Notes: generated from the sequence alone by a model not told the origin. A stretch of DNA of 64,000 bases from Holdemania massiliensis (GCF_022440805.1 NZ_JAKNTK010000001.1:3720001-3784000); one strand, 5' to 3'. Positions 51,457-61,354 are shown, counted from the stretch's first letter. Program-made: numbers and translations.

Positions 51457-52866
51457 CTAATCTAAATCTTCCCCATTGGACTTAATAACTTTGGCATACC
51501 AGTCATAGCTGTCCTTTTTCATCCGTTTTAATGTTCCATGACCTTCATTGTCTTTGTCAACATAAATAAAACCATAACGTTTCTTCATTTCACCGGTACC
51601 GGCGGAAATAATATCAATTGGACCCCAATATGTGTAGCCCATCAGTTCTACGCCATCTTTTATGGCTTCTTTCATTGCCCGGATATGCTCCCTTGTATAA
51701 TTGATGCGATATTCATCGTGAATCTTTCCATCTTCCGCAATTTCATCAATTTGTCCCAGACCGTTTTCCACGACAAACAACGGTTTCTGATAACGGTCAT
51801 AAAGTTCATTGAGCGTATATCGGAATCCAAGCGGATCAATTTGCCATCCCCATGGCGTACTTTGCAGATAAGGATTAGGTGTTCCTTGATCCCCGCCTGT
51901 ATGTCCGCAGAAGGGTTCCCCATACACATGCGTCGTTGAACGATAATAGCTGAAAGCCAGATAATCGCACGGGTACTGCGCAATAATTTCAAGGTCTCCT
52001 TCTTCCATCTGAACGTTAACGTTTTTCTGATCCCAAATCCGGTAAATGTATTTCGGATACTTTCCACGCATCATGACATCCGAGAAAAATAAGGAAGATC
52101 GGCGCAATTCTAGAGTTTCAAAAACATCCTGAGGGTTACATGTATTAGGGTAAACGTTGCTCAGAGAGAACATTCCGCCGATCTTAGCCCCTGGCATCAT
52201 CTCATGTCCTAATTTCACAGCCAGAGCGCTGGCAACAAACATGTGATGACTTGCCTGATATATCGCCTGATCAAGATTTTCTTCCGGTTTAACAAAGACC
52301 GCTCCGGCATTTCTAGGTGTCCGCCGCATGTTGTTGATTTCGTTAAACGTCATCCAATACTTAACTTTTTTACCATAACGTTCAAATACAACCCGGCAAA
52401 ATCTCAGAAAATAATCAATCAGCTTACGATTGGTCCAGCCCCCGTATTCCATCGCCAAATGCATCGGCGTTTCATAATGAGACAGGGTGATTACAGGTTC
52501 CATTCCTCGTTTCAGCATCTCATCAAACAGATCATCGTAGAATTGCAAACCTTTTTCATTGGGTTCTGTTTCATCCCCGTTTGGGAAAATTCGCGACCAG
52601 GCAATGGATGTACGAAATGCATTAAAATGCATGCCTTCCATTAAAGCAAGATCTTCTTTGTAGTGATGATAGAAATCTATCGCTTCATGGCTTGGATAAT
52701 AGGTATTCTCCTGCAAGGGATAATCAAACCTGCCCCGGAACCCATCCGGAAATCCATCGGCAATACTCAATCCTTTCCCATCTTCCAGGTATGCACCTTC
52801 GGCTTGATTGGCCGCAATTGCACCACCCCATAAAAAATCTTTTGGAAACTTTTCTTCGCTGTACAC
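51457..52866 (-). CDS. 6-phospho-beta-glucosidase, GH1
   Basis: 469 residues. Acid/base region KYWMTFNEINNM (TFNEI instead of the usual TFNEP) and nucleophile LFVVENGLG (VENG) are both present. Family GH1 enzymes of this branch hydrolyse phosphorylated beta-glucosides delivered by the PTS. First gene of the operon GH1-IIC-AEC, with a good promoter upstream. A Pro to Ile change after the acid/base Glu is also seen in some 6-phospho-beta-glucosidases. Confidence 0.92.
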   Translation of the reverse strand: MYSEEKFPKDFLWGGAIAANQAEGAYLEDGKGLSIADGFPDGFRGRFDYPLQENTYYPSHEAIDFYHHYKEDLALMEGMHFNAFRTSIAWSRIFPNGDETEPNEKGLQFYDDLFDEMLKRGMEPVITLSHYETPMHLAMEYGGWTNRKLIDYFLRFCRVVFERYGKKVKYWMTFNEINNMRRTPRNAGAVFVKPEENLDQAIYQASHHMFVASALAVKLGHEMMPGAKIGGMFSLSNVYPNTCNPQDVFETLELRRSSLFFSDVMMRGKYPKYIYRIWDQKNVNVQMEEGDLEIIAQYPCDYLAFSYYRSTTHVYGEPFCGHTGGDQGTPNPYLQSTPWGWQIDPLGFRYTLNELYDRYQKPLFVVENGLGQIDEIAEDGKIHDEYRINYTREHIRAMKEAIKDGVELMGYTYWGPIDIISAGTGEMKKRYGFIYVDKDNEGHGTLKRMKKDSYDWYAKVIKSNGEDLD

Positions 52867-52891
52867 AAGTCATCCTCCTTACGATGGCTCT

Positions 52892-52920
52892 ATCATATTG
52901 AACTTTTTAACAAAGCTCAA
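52892..52920 (-). promoter_or_regulatory. Promoter of the GH1-IIC-AEC operon
   Basis: On the minus strand TTGAGC, 17-base spacer, TATGAT, 26 bases before the GH1 start. An inverted repeat TCAATCT...AGATTGA (52969-53000) lies upstream. From 52921 to 53319 no gene with a ribosome site is seen. Confidence 0.55.
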
Positions 52921-53319
52921 TCTTTTGGCAGAGTTCTGAACCTGATTGCCGATGTATGTCGCAAATTCAATCTAAATTTGAAAAAAAAGTTCAGATTGAG
53001 TGATTGATTATCTTCACTTCGCTTTTCATTTTATCCATTCGGAGCAAATATTTAAAGGTCAATCGAATTGTTCAGTATCTAGGCAAAGAATGAAAGTGTG
53101 CTCGAATCCTTTATTCTGTTCAACACAAAAAAAGCCGCTGTTCAGCGTCCTGTTTATATTTATCATGTCTTTAAGCTATTATGGAATTACCATACGGTAT
53201 ACAGCTCAGTAATTCCACCTTTACAAATGGTGTGTAAAGAGAAGAACCGATAATTTTTCTTTGATATTTGTTTGCTTTTTGAAATTCCTTTTATACTATT
53301 ATATATGAGGTGGCTCAAA

Positions 53320-54057
53320 ATGAAATTATTAAAATTGTTCGTTGTTCTTATTACCCTAAGCGCTTGTACGACTCAATCAGAACAAGCTGTATATTCTGTT
53401 CCCTTAGATAAATACAGTAATCAATGGATTAGTGATGAGTATACAATAGACAAATGTCAATTTGACTCTAGCAATATCATCGGTGCTTGGATCGAAAAAG
53501 ACGGAGTATCTTCAGAAATGTACACTCAATATTTTCTTGATAATGGAATATGGGTCATGTATGGAAAAAATTTGTTAAGTGAAGCAAACTCATATTTCTA
53601 TCCTTACCGGCTAGGAAACTATTTTTTCAGTAACTGTGAGTTAATAAAGGTTAAACAGCGATCCCTTTATTATGCTGAGCCAGTTTATATTACATCATTT
53701 TCTAGTATCAACAAACTATCGGATACTGAACTTGTTATTAATGAAACAGTAAAGTATACTCGAATCATCCCTACTATTAATGATAAACTTAACGGTCAAT
53801 GGACAATCCCCGAAAAAAATTTAGAGTTTGTTATTGATATGAACGAAAACGAATTAATCATTCAAGGAGAAAATTATGATATTATCTCCATTCAACAATT
53901 ATCTGATGATGTAATTTATATTAAATCCTCATTATTTAGCGAAGTCGGTTTATACCGGTTTGAGTTTTATCAAGATTGGCTTTATCTCTATCCACTTTAT
54001 CGCGATAATCCTGATGAAGGATTCATTAAACTATCAAGAAGTGACTTAAAAGACTAA
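53320..54057 (+). CDS. Secreted lipoprotein
   Basis: 245 residues from ATG 53320 (GAGGTGGCTCAAA upstream). Signal peptide with lipobox ITLSAC. The mature part is beta-rich with many Tyr, Asn and Asp and repeated short strands; no domain recognised. More A/T-rich than the surrounding chromosome. Its lipobox resembles that of the 45.6-kb lipoprotein, but no closer relation is visible. Confidence 0.6.
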   Translation: MKLLKLFVVLITLSACTTQSEQAVYSVPLDKYSNQWISDEYTIDKCQFDSSNIIGAWIEKDGVSSEMYTQYFLDNGIWVMYGKNLLSEANSYFYPYRLGNYFFSNCELIKVKQRSLYYAEPVYITSFSSINKLSDTELVINETVKYTRIIPTINDKLNGQWTIPEKNLEFVIDMNENELIIQGENYDIISIQQLSDDVIYIKSSLFSEVGLYRFEFYQDWLYLYPLYRDNPDEGFIKLSRSDLKD

Positions 54058-54197
54058 GTTACAATCTTTTAGTGAGCATAGGCCATTTTGTGAATCATAA
54101 GTTGATTATTTTCATATTACTAAATATTATACACAATTCTTAAGTCGTCCTAGAGGTTCTATACAAGTTCTATCTAATTTATCAGTTTCCTAAAACA

Positions 54198-54259
54198 AAA
54201 AGGATATCGCTTAAAGCTTTACATAGACTTTGAGCGATATCTTAATAGTAATATATCAT
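54198..54259. repeat. Repeat copy A, hairpin
   Basis: Shares about 62 bases with 58088-58153: GGATATCGCT, AAAGC, TTACATAGACTTT and TAATAGTAA-ATATCAT appear in both, with one six-base gap. The palindromic ends GATATCGC (54203-54210) and GCGATATC (54234-54241) form a hairpin followed by T residues on the minus strand. It lies 250 bases beyond the kinase gene, at the far end of the two-component/ABC block. From 54260 to 54507 nothing else is seen. Confidence 0.7.
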
Positions 54260-54507
54260 TTCTTTGAGAAATTATTAGGATTACTGAATTTTAAAATATT
54301 CCTAATATATAACTTGCTTAAGTTGAAATTAAATGTATTTATTAAAGAGATATAATTATTTTGAAGATAAAGTTCATGTTGATTAGAACGTGAGTTTTTA
54401 GAGCTTAGTGGAGTTAATATGTAAAATCAGAAAATAAATTGACTGTTGCATTGTGGCCTGCTAATTTATTTTTCTTTGAAATTAATGAATTGGTTCCCGA
54501 GATGAAC

Positions 54508-55422
54508 TCAACTATTATTTGGCGTTCGAATGCTTGATAGATTAACGATAATTTCAAATGATTCTTTTGTTATGTTGACACGCGGTTCTTCGCAGCCTAA
54601 TTGTGCCAATAATTTCTTAACAATATATAATCCCTGGCCTGAATTACCATTCCCTCTGGAAATATCTCCTGAATAAAACCGATCAAATATTTTTGTCGAA
54701 TCCAGGCAAAAGTCTTCCTTTATCGAATTTTGAATACTGACTTTCAATTCACGATCATTTGTAATTAAACGGATACTTAGTTTCCCGGTTGTTGAGCGAA
54801 TCGCATTAATAATAAGATTTTGAAAAATACGCGTCAGCGCCGTTTTATCGGAATCCAAGAAAATGTCTTCCTCTGCCAACTGAATTTCCGGAATAATTTT
54901 TCTGTTTTCAAACAGAGAATGATTATCCAATATAACCTCAGTCACCAGTTTATTGAGTTCAATCATTTCCTTTTTATAAGAAATTTCATTATCATCCAAC
55001 AATGAAATTTGATAAAAATCGTTGATTAACTGTTCTAAACGTATCGCTTTTCCAACCAAAGCTTCCATATACTGCGCTCGCTTTTCATCCGAAGCATTTT
55101 GCATCAATTCTAAATAACCTCTAATAGAAGTTAATGGAGTCCGCAAGTCATGCGTTAAACATGTTATATTCTCTTTCTGTTTTTCCTCTTTTATCTGTGC
55201 CTGCCCCATACTTATTCTTTCACTTTCAGCAAGCTCATTAATCATGACTGTCATCTTTTCCAGATCTTTATCCATCAACGTTAGCGTTATAAACTTTTGC
55301 GTTTTCTCATTCAGAATTTCCTGCAGCTGAATATTTATTTTACGAATCTGTTTTTTCCAGCAAACTAACTTGAAAATAAAAATCATCAAAAAAAGAAGTG
55401 TTAAAATAAATATCCAGAACAT
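54508..55422 (-). CDS. Sensor histidine kinase
   Basis: 304 residues; ATG 55422 has AGAGGAAAAATCA upstream. One N-terminal membrane helix (ILTLLFLMIFIFKLVCW), a coiled-coil, HisKA with TCLTHDLRTPLTSIRGYLEL (phospho-His), then HATPase with FQNLIINAIRSTTG and GNGNSGQGLYIV. The lack of an extracellular sensor loop is typical of kinases that sense through a partner ABC transporter. Last gene of the RR-ATPase-permease-HK run. Confidence 0.9.
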   Translation of the reverse strand: MFWIFILTLLFLMIFIFKLVCWKKQIRKINIQLQEILNEKTQKFITLTLMDKDLEKMTVMINELAESERISMGQAQIKEEKQKENITCLTHDLRTPLTSIRGYLELMQNASDEKRAQYMEALVGKAIRLEQLINDFYQISLLDDNEISYKKEMIELNKLVTEVILDNHSLFENRKIIPEIQLAEEDIFLDSDKTALTRIFQNLIINAIRSTTGKLSIRLITNDRELKVSIQNSIKEDFCLDSTKIFDRFYSGDISRGNGNSGQGLYIVKKLLAQLGCEEPRVNITKESFEIIVNLSSIRTPNNS

Positions 55423-55433
55423 TGATTTTTCCT

Positions 55434-56240
55434 CTATTTAATTTCTTTCCGATTGACAAGAATACAACCGATTATAAGCAGTAATGTGCTGCTTAATAAA
55501 TACCAAGGCAAATAATCTATAATTCTTGTAATGTTAGATGAGCAAATATTCATCCAGTAAAACATCGGGTTTGCGTACACATAAGTTCTCAATAGCGGAA
55601 ATAGAGTTTCCATGCTTGCCCAAGACATCAGATAAACGCATGCGCCGCTGAATATATAAATACAGCTGACACCTGTTACAACGCTGATATTCGAGATTAA
55701 ACCGCATAAGAAGATGACAAGGCAGTTCATCGCCAACAAAACCAAGCCGTTAATCACAGTCCATTGTAGAAGCTGCATGAATTCTGCCAGACTCATCAAA
55801 TATCCTGACTGCATTGTTTCTAAGATGAAAAAGCCCAGGATGAATGCAAAATACATAAATATCGAAACAACGAGGATGATCATCGCTTTTGAAAAATAAA
55901 TAATCCGGCGGTCAATTCCATAAGCAACAGACAATTTTATCGTTCCCACTTCATATTCTTTGTTAAAAAAAGTAGCCGTAAACAGAACATTGACTAGCCA
56001 GAAAAAAGCAGTATATCCAAGACACGACTGAGCAACAGTTTCAAAAGTAGGTTCTGCGGCAGATAAATAACTTTTAGCTTGGAAGCCAATATCCAAAAGC
56101 ATCCCTTCACCTGATCCCATGATCGTCATTTCACCAAAAATCATGGATAAAAACAAAATAAACGCACTACCTAAAATAAAACCGATCCATGATTTTGAAT
56201 GCACCAGCCGGTACAATTCCGCTTTTAAATAATTTAACAT
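55434..56240 (-). CDS. ABC-2 type transporter permease
   Basis: 268 residues from ATG 56240 (CGGGAGAAAAATC upstream). Six membrane helices; YEVGTIKLSVAYGIDRRIIY is the typical ABC-2 linker. It overlaps the ATPase gene by seven bases. Only one permease gene is present, so the transporter is likely a homodimer, as in lantibiotic or bacitracin self-protection systems. Confidence 0.85.
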   Translation of the reverse strand: MLNYLKAELYRLVHSKSWIGFILGSAFILFLSMIFGEMTIMGSGEGMLLDIGFQAKSYLSAAEPTFETVAQSCLGYTAFFWLVNVLFTATFFNKEYEVGTIKLSVAYGIDRRIIYFSKAMIILVVSIFMYFAFILGFFILETMQSGYLMSLAEFMQLLQWTVINGLVLLAMNCLVIFLCGLISNISVVTGVSCIYIFSGACVYLMSWASMETLFPLLRTYVYANPMFYWMNICSSNITRIIDYLPWYLLSSTLLLIIGCILVNRKEIK

Positions 56241-57154
56241 GATTTTTCTCCCGCTATGATTTTCATATAGTAGCTCTCTAAATCTTCGCCTTTGCACGTT
56301 AACTGATATAAGGTGATATCATTTCTTCCCAGCATCGCGGAAATTTGTTCAGGCGCATCAAGATAATCATATAAACAGATGGAATTGTCAGGCAAAACTC
56401 TATAATTATGGGTATGCAGCTCTAATTCTAATAAAGAAGCCACTTTCGACACATCGCTCACTTTCAGGTACAGATGCTTCTGACATTGTTTTTCTAATTC
56501 CTTCGCATCAATTTCCTGCATTAATTCTCCATGACTCAAAATACCATACTTCGTTGCCAGTTGATTCAGCTCTGACAAAATATGACTTGAAATCAAGATC
56601 GTTATTCCCATTTCTTTATTCAAACTTTTTAATAAATTTCTAAGTTCTAAAATACCGACCGGATCTAATCCATTAATCGGTTCATCCAAAACCAGAAATT
56701 CAGGGGTTCCTAACAAGGCAATGGCCAACGCAAGCCGCTGCCGCATTCCTAAAGAAAAATTCTTTACTTTTTTCTTTCCGACATGATCTAAATGAACTAA
56801 AGCGAGAACGTGGTCAAGATTCTCTTTACCAGGAATTCCCCGCTGCAATCGCTGAACTTCTAAATTTTCAATCGCCGTCATCTCGGAATACAAAGACGGA
56901 CCTTCTATAATACATCCCATTCGGGAACGCTGTCCTGCAATGGACTTTCCTTGGTGTCCAAACAGAAATAACTCTCCGGTCGAAGGATTTGCCAGTCCGG
57001 TTAATAAGCGGATTAAGGTTGTTTTCCCCGCTCCATTCTCACCGATCAATCCGTAAATGTCACCGCGCTTCACCGTCATATTAATCCGATCCAGTACATT
57101 GACATGTTTATATCTTTTTACAATGTCTTTCGTTTGAAAAATGATTTCATTCAT
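56234..57154 (-). CDS. ABC transporter ATP-binding protein
   Basis: 306 residues. Walker A GLIGENGAGKTTLIRL, signature NFSLGMRQRLALAIAL and Walker B FLVLDEPINGLD are complete. A C-terminal 80-residue extension is typical of BcrA/NatA-type exporters of peptides. The partner permease follows. Probably exports or expels an antimicrobial peptide. Confidence 0.92.
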   Translation of the reverse strand: MNEIIFQTKDIVKRYKHVNVLDRINMTVKRGDIYGLIGENGAGKTTLIRLLTGLANPSTGELFLFGHQGKSIAGQRSRMGCIIEGPSLYSEMTAIENLEVQRLQRGIPGKENLDHVLALVHLDHVGKKKVKNFSLGMRQRLALAIALLGTPEFLVLDEPINGLDPVGILELRNLLKSLNKEMGITILISSHILSELNQLATKYGILSHGELMQEIDAKELEKQCQKHLYLKVSDVSKVASLLELELHTHNYRVLPDNSICLYDYLDAPEQISAMLGRNDITLYQLTCKGEDLESYYMKIIAGEKSC

Positions 57155-57234
57155 CCTATCATCCCTTTCTGTCCTTCATTATCGCAGAGAAAGGTCAAGG
57201 AAAGCTTAAGAGAAAGCTAAAGACTCCCTAAAGT

Positions 57235-57903
57235 TCAGCTCTTGATGAAACGATACCCCAATCCCCATACAGTTTCTATACGCCACCCTTCGCTGCCCAG
57301 CTTTTTTCTAATATTACTGATGTGCGTATTCATTACATCATTATCTCGTGCAAAAACATCATTCCATACAGTTTCATAAAGATTTTGCTTAGAGAAAACC
57401 TTATTGGGATATTTCATTAACAATTCTAAAATTTGATATTCTTTAGCTGTCAGTGAAATGGGATTCTCTTGAATAAAAACTGATTTTGACTGCGTATCTA
57501 ACGCCAATTCTCCACAGATAATCCGGATTCCCGGAAATGTTTTCTGATTTCGGATTAAACAGCGTTCGATCCGTGCCAACAGCTCTTCTAAGTTGAAAGG
57601 CTTGGTTATATAGTCATCCGCGCCAAGCCGCAGTAATTCTACTTTCGTGCGTACTAAATCTTTTGCGGATACAACTAAAATCGGTACATCGGAAACCTTT
57701 CTTATTCCGCACAGTATTTCTTCCCCGCTGACATAAGGAAGCATTAAATCTAAGATAACTAAGTCAAAGAACTTCTGGTTAAAAACAGACAATGCGTTAA
57801 GTCCAGAAAAACAACATTCAGTTTCATAATTATAATTGCACAAAAAATCAGTTAATATTTGACATATTTCTTTGTCATCTTCTATGATTAATACACTGCT
57901 CAT
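57235..57903 (-). CDS. OmpR-family response regulator
   Basis: 222 residues. Receiver domain VLIIEDDKEICQIL with phospho-Asp in LVILDLMLPYVSGEEI and Lys in DDYITKPFNLEELL; winged-helix TransReg domain SLTAKEYQILELLMKYPNKV and VMNTHISNIRKKLG. First gene of the operon and control partner of the kinase at its end; the ABC genes between are the likely targets. Confidence 0.93.
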   Translation of the reverse strand: MSSVLIIEDDKEICQILTDFLCNYNYETECCFSGLNALSVFNQKFFDLVILDLMLPYVSGEEILCGIRKVSDVPILVVSAKDLVRTKVELLRLGADDYITKPFNLEELLARIERCLIRNQKTFPGIRIICGELALDTQSKSVFIQENPISLTAKEYQILELLMKYPNKVFSKQNLYETVWNDVFARDNDVMNTHISNIRKKLGSEGWRIETVWGLGYRFIKS

Positions 57904-58087
57904 ATTCAGCTCCCGTTTATGTTGAAAATTTATTAAAGTGCTTTTCTCATCTTTGAAATTTGATATTAAATTTGGTATATCCCCGCATTTACGTCACATT
58001 TATCAATGAACCTGAGCTTTTAGCCAAGAACAGTCCATCAAATTCAAGGATATCTTTGATTCAACTTTATCTCAACTATGGAGAAAA

Positions 58088-58153
58088 AAAGGATATCGCT
58101 CAAAGCCTTACATAGACTTTTATAAATCGCGATATCCTAATAGTAACATATCA
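58088..58153. repeat. Repeat copy B, tRNA-Ala terminator
   Basis: Second copy of the repeat, ending exactly at the encoded CCA of tRNA-Ala. GGATATCGC (58091-58099) pairs with GCGATATCC (58129-58137); seven T residues follow on the minus strand, so it is the terminator of the tRNA transcript. Its relation to copy A is discussed under findings. From 57904 to 58087 there is only the response-regulator promoter region. Confidence 0.75.
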
Positions 58154-58229
58154 TGGTGGAGCATAACGGGATCGAACCGTTGACCTCCTGCGTGCAAAGC
58201 AGGCGCTCTCCCAGCTGAGCTAATACCCC
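58154..58229 (-). tRNA. tRNA-Ala (TGC)
   Basis: GGGGTAT/ATGCTCC acceptor with encoded CCA; anticodon loop TTTGCAC gives TGC. Co-transcribed with tRNA-Ile upstream (18 bases). Confidence 0.95.
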
Positions 58230-58247
58230 ATGTATATTTAAATTCGA

Positions 58248-58324
<77 letters not shown>

Positions 58325-58456
58325 AATTAACTGTTTCCCATCGAATGCTTAATAAATATACCACGGAGAAAATAAAGTGTCAACAACTTTTTAAAGTTTT
58401 TTCGATTTTTTGCATCGCCGATGATCCTGCCCTCTCAGTCGGCCTGTTTTTCCCTG

Positions 58457-59146
58457 TTATTCCAGAATCTTAACAAAATCATCAATCCCCTGAAAGATTG
58501 CATAAGCAATTTCATCCAGGTGTTCATCTTTCTGCAGTGCAGCTAAATCCTGACCGTTGGACAAGAATCCAATCTCAGCCAAAATCCCCAACGTAGTCGT
58601 CTGTTTCAGAATATAGATATTCCCGGTTTTGGGTTGGAATTTCGACTCCGTTACCGGCCGCAGCCGTTCCAATACCGCCGCGGCCAGCTGATGGGAATTC
58701 TCATTTCCCTGCTGATAATAAACTTCGGCTCCATGAACACGTTTGTCCAGCGAGATATTGCAGTGAATGCTGATAAATAATGTCACTTGGGGCTGATTCA
58801 TAATCTCTACTCGTTTCTTCAGATCTTCCCGCTTCACATTCTTAGCCTCCGAAGGTGCCAGATCAACGTCCTCTTCCCGGATCATAATCACTTCGGCACC
58901 CGCCCCTTCCAACAATCGCTGCAGTTTCTTCGCTGTTTTTAAATTAATCTCATCTTCGTCGATCGCCTGACTCCGCGCTCCCGGATCCTTTCCCCCATGG
59001 CCCGCATCAATCACTATTGTCATTCCGTTTAAGCGTGTATCCGACATGACCGTAATCGCACGGCTGAATGCCCGCATCACCAGAGCGGCGATCAACAGAA
59101 CAATCAAACTGCCTGTTGCCCAACATTTTCGTTTTAACCGTTTCAT
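58457..59146 (-). CDS. N-acetylmuramoyl-L-alanine amidase (CwlD-like, Amidase_3)
   Basis: 229 residues from ATG 59146; a longer frame into the MATE gene is rejected although no good ribosome site precedes ATG 59146. One N-terminal helix anchors the enzyme. Zinc ligands and catalytic residues: VIDAGHGGKDPGA, DEINLKTA, SIHCNIS and LAEIGFLSN. It splits the bond between MurNAc and the peptide, in wall turnover or spore cortex formation. Confidence 0.88.
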   Translation of the reverse strand: MKRLKRKCWATGSLIVLLIAALVMRAFSRAITVMSDTRLNGMTIVIDAGHGGKDPGARSQAIDEDEINLKTAKKLQRLLEGAGAEVIMIREEDVDLAPSEAKNVKREDLKKRVEIMNQPQVTLFISIHCNISLDKRVHGAEVYYQQGNENSHQLAAAVLERLRPVTESKFQPKTGNIYILKQTTTLGILAEIGFLSNGQDLAALQKDEHLDEIAYAIFQGIDDFVKILE

Positions 59147-59162
59147 CGTTTTATTGTATGAA

Positions 59163-59190
59163 AAAAGCAGCGGAGCTATGCCGCTGCAAA
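59163..59190 (-). terminator. Terminator over the MATE stop codon
   Basis: On the minus strand GCAGCGG-CATAGC-TCCGCTGC is followed by TTTTTTC; the MATE stop codon lies in its loop. It separates the MATE and amidase genes. Confidence 0.8.
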
Positions 59191-60486
59191 GGGATGCGTT
59201 GTCCGCATCAGGATCAAGCTTAAAATCAGACACAGACCTTCGCTTACGGTCGGAGTCAGCCAGATACCCACTGCCCCTAGAGCTGAGGACAAAATCAATA
59301 AACAAACTAAGATCACAACGATTCCCCGTGCTAACGATAACGTCAGGGCTGCTTTTGGCTTTGCCAGCGCAACAAAGAATCCGGATGTTAATACATTATA
59401 GCCCATGATCAGAAAACAAATTGCATAAATTCGGAAAGCGGTGATCGTATTGGCAAACAGCGCCGCTTCCTGCGGCTTGATAAAGACTGAGACGATCTGC
59501 GGCGTCAGGATCATGCAACCGCCAAAACAGAGCGCCGAAGTGAGTGCAGCGGCAATCAGTCCGTACCGATACACCAGTTTGATCGTCGCGGAGTCCCGCT
59601 GTCCCACCGCATAGCTGACTAACGGCTGACAGCCCTGGGCAATGCCTACAAACGCCATCAGCACCAGATTGTAGACATATGTCATAACCGTATAGCTGAC
59701 AACGCCGGATGTTCCGATAATGGATAAAATCTGATGATTGAACGCAAAGACGATGACGCCGGCGGATAGCTCGGTAATGCAGTCGGCAATCCCGATCGGC
59801 ACAATCCGCTTGTATTGAGACAGATCCAGCGAAAACCGGGTAAAATGAAAGTGCGTTTTCCGGCTAAACAGAAAGTGGCTGAAGAAAACAAGAAAGGTCA
59901 GCAGCTGGGAAATTCCCGTTGCCCAGGCAGCTCCGGCTAGTCCCCAATGGAAGCCGAAGACAAACAAAGCATCCAGCACAACGTTGGTAAACGCCCCCAG
60001 CAGAACACCGAAAGTGGACAGCTGCGGGAAGCCGTCGGCCTTGATCAGCACTTCAAACGAATAAGAAACAATAAAGAAAAAGCCAAATCCCCCGATGATC
60101 CGCAGATATTCCGTTACATACTGCAGCGTATCGCTGCCGGCTCCCAGAAACAAAGCCAGCGGCTGAGCCAAGATCACACAGCTTACCGAAATCAGCAGCG
60201 CCAGCGTGGACAGGACAACGGTATTCATCGTAAACAGCTGATTAGCCCGCTCCTCTCGCCCCGCGCCTCGATGGATCGAAATCAACGTCGACGCGCCGAT
60301 CGACAGCAGCAGTGAAAAAGCAAACATAAAGTTGATAAAAGGCATCGCCAGATTGACGGCAGCCAAGGCTGTTTCTCCTGCATAATTGGCAATAAAGATC
60401 CCGTCCACCATCGTATACAGGTTAAAAACCAGCATCGACGCCATGGATGGCAGGACAAAGCGTATAAATTTACGTTTTAAGCTCAT
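59176..60486 (-). CDS. MATE-family exporter under MerR control
   Basis: 436 residues, about twelve helices. KFIRFVLPSMASMLVFNLYT and VDGIFIANYAGETALAAVNL are MATE hallmarks. ATG 60486 follows GGAAGGAGGAATT. Divergent from a MerR gene through a promoter with a 19-base spacer, so it is very likely induced by a drug or other ligand sensed by that regulator. Confidence 0.88.
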   Translation of the reverse strand: MSLKRKFIRFVLPSMASMLVFNLYTMVDGIFIANYAGETALAAVNLAMPFINFMFAFSLLLSIGASTLISIHRGAGREERANQLFTMNTVVLSTLALLISVSCVILAQPLALFLGAGSDTLQYVTEYLRIIGGFGFFFIVSYSFEVLIKADGFPQLSTFGVLLGAFTNVVLDALFVFGFHWGLAGAAWATGISQLLTFLVFFSHFLFSRKTHFHFTRFSLDLSQYKRIVPIGIADCITELSAGVIVFAFNHQILSIIGTSGVVSYTVMTYVYNLVLMAFVGIAQGCQPLVSYAVGQRDSATIKLVYRYGLIAAALTSALCFGGCMILTPQIVSVFIKPQEAALFANTITAFRIYAICFLIMGYNVLTSGFFVALAKPKAALTLSLARGIVVILVCLLILSSALGAVGIWLTPTVSEGLCLILSLILMRTTHPFAAA

Positions 60487-60505
60487 AATTCCTCCTTCCT
60501 GAACC

Positions 60506-60536
60506 AGTATAAACCTTGGTATAATACTAGAGTCAA
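60506..60536 (-). promoter_or_regulatory. MerR-type promoter of the MATE gene
   Basis: On the minus strand TTGACT, a 19-base spacer and TATACT. The spacer holds an imperfect dyad ACTCTAGTAT / ATACCAAGGT. Overlong 19-base spacing is the hallmark of MerR-activated promoters. A plus-strand TATAAT for the merR gene overlaps it. Confidence 0.75.
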
Positions 60537-60547
60537 GGGGTGATCGA

Positions 60548-61342
60548 ATGAAAAATCAGTATAAGATTCACCAGATCTGTCAGCTGTATCATATTGGTGC
60601 AGATTCGCTGCGGTATTATGAAAAGATGGGTTTGATTCAGCCGCAGCGCAGTGAAGGAAATTACCGGCTGTACTCCCTCAGCGATATTTGGCGGCTTAAC
60701 GTGATCCGAGACTTATTAAAGCTGGGTTTCAGCACGCAGCAGATCAAAACCTATCTTGATTCCCGCTCCGTGGCTACCACCCGTCACCTGCTGGACGAAA
60801 AGGAAGCCATTCTGAGGCAGCGCATCGAGGAGATGAAGAAAGACCTACAGGACTTGCAAAATCGCCGTCAGAGCCTTGAGGAAGCGCTCAGCGAGCCGAT
60901 GAATCAGGTGCGTTTACGAACATTTCCTAAACGGAGATGTCTGCTTTTAAAAGAGAAGATTGAACATGACGAGGATATCGATTATCTGTTGACAAAATTA
61001 TCTGGACGGTTAGAGGAACAGCTGTCGATTCTCGGCAATGTCGATACCGGATCCATTCTGGAACCTCAGGCGGACGGCACAGTCCGATGCACATCGGTCT
61101 TCATTTGTACGGAAGATGAGTCCTATGATTTTACATTGGAAGAAGGCCAATATCTCACCCTGACTTACAGCGGCCGCTACGATACGCATGACGAGCATCT
61201 GCGAATCCTGCAGGAGGCAATTCAGAAACGAAAACTAAAAGCCGTCGGTCAGTTCCTGGAATTCTTACTGATCGACATTCATGAAACCCAGCGTTATGAT
61301 GAATATGTCACGCAGCTTCAGGTCCGTGTTGTTGCTGAGTAA
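60548..61342 (+). CDS. MerR-family regulator with effector-binding domain
   Basis: 264 residues; ATG 60548 follows AAGGGGTGATCG. HTH: IHQICQLYHIGADSLRYYEK, GLIQPQRSEGNYRLYS. A coiled-coil follows (residues 90-120), then a GyrI-like effector-binding domain (EDESYDFTLEEGQYLTLTYS), as in BmrR/multidrug regulators. It probably twists the divergent 19-base promoter upon drug binding. Confidence 0.88.
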   Translation: MKNQYKIHQICQLYHIGADSLRYYEKMGLIQPQRSEGNYRLYSLSDIWRLNVIRDLLKLGFSTQQIKTYLDSRSVATTRHLLDEKEAILRQRIEEMKKDLQDLQNRRQSLEEALSEPMNQVRLRTFPKRRCLLLKEKIEHDEDIDYLLTKLSGRLEEQLSILGNVDTGSILEPQADGTVRCTSVFICTEDESYDFTLEEGQYLTLTYSGRYDTHDEHLRILQEAIQKRKLKAVGQFLEFLLIDIHETQRYDEYVTQLQVRVVAE

Positions 61343-61354
61343 TTCACAGGCAGA

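Noticed and set aside
54508..57903. Two-component genes as vanRS of the van operon
   Set aside because: They lie 14-18 kb away, flank an ABC transporter in RR-ATPase-permease-HK order, and the kinase lacks an extracellular sensor domain.
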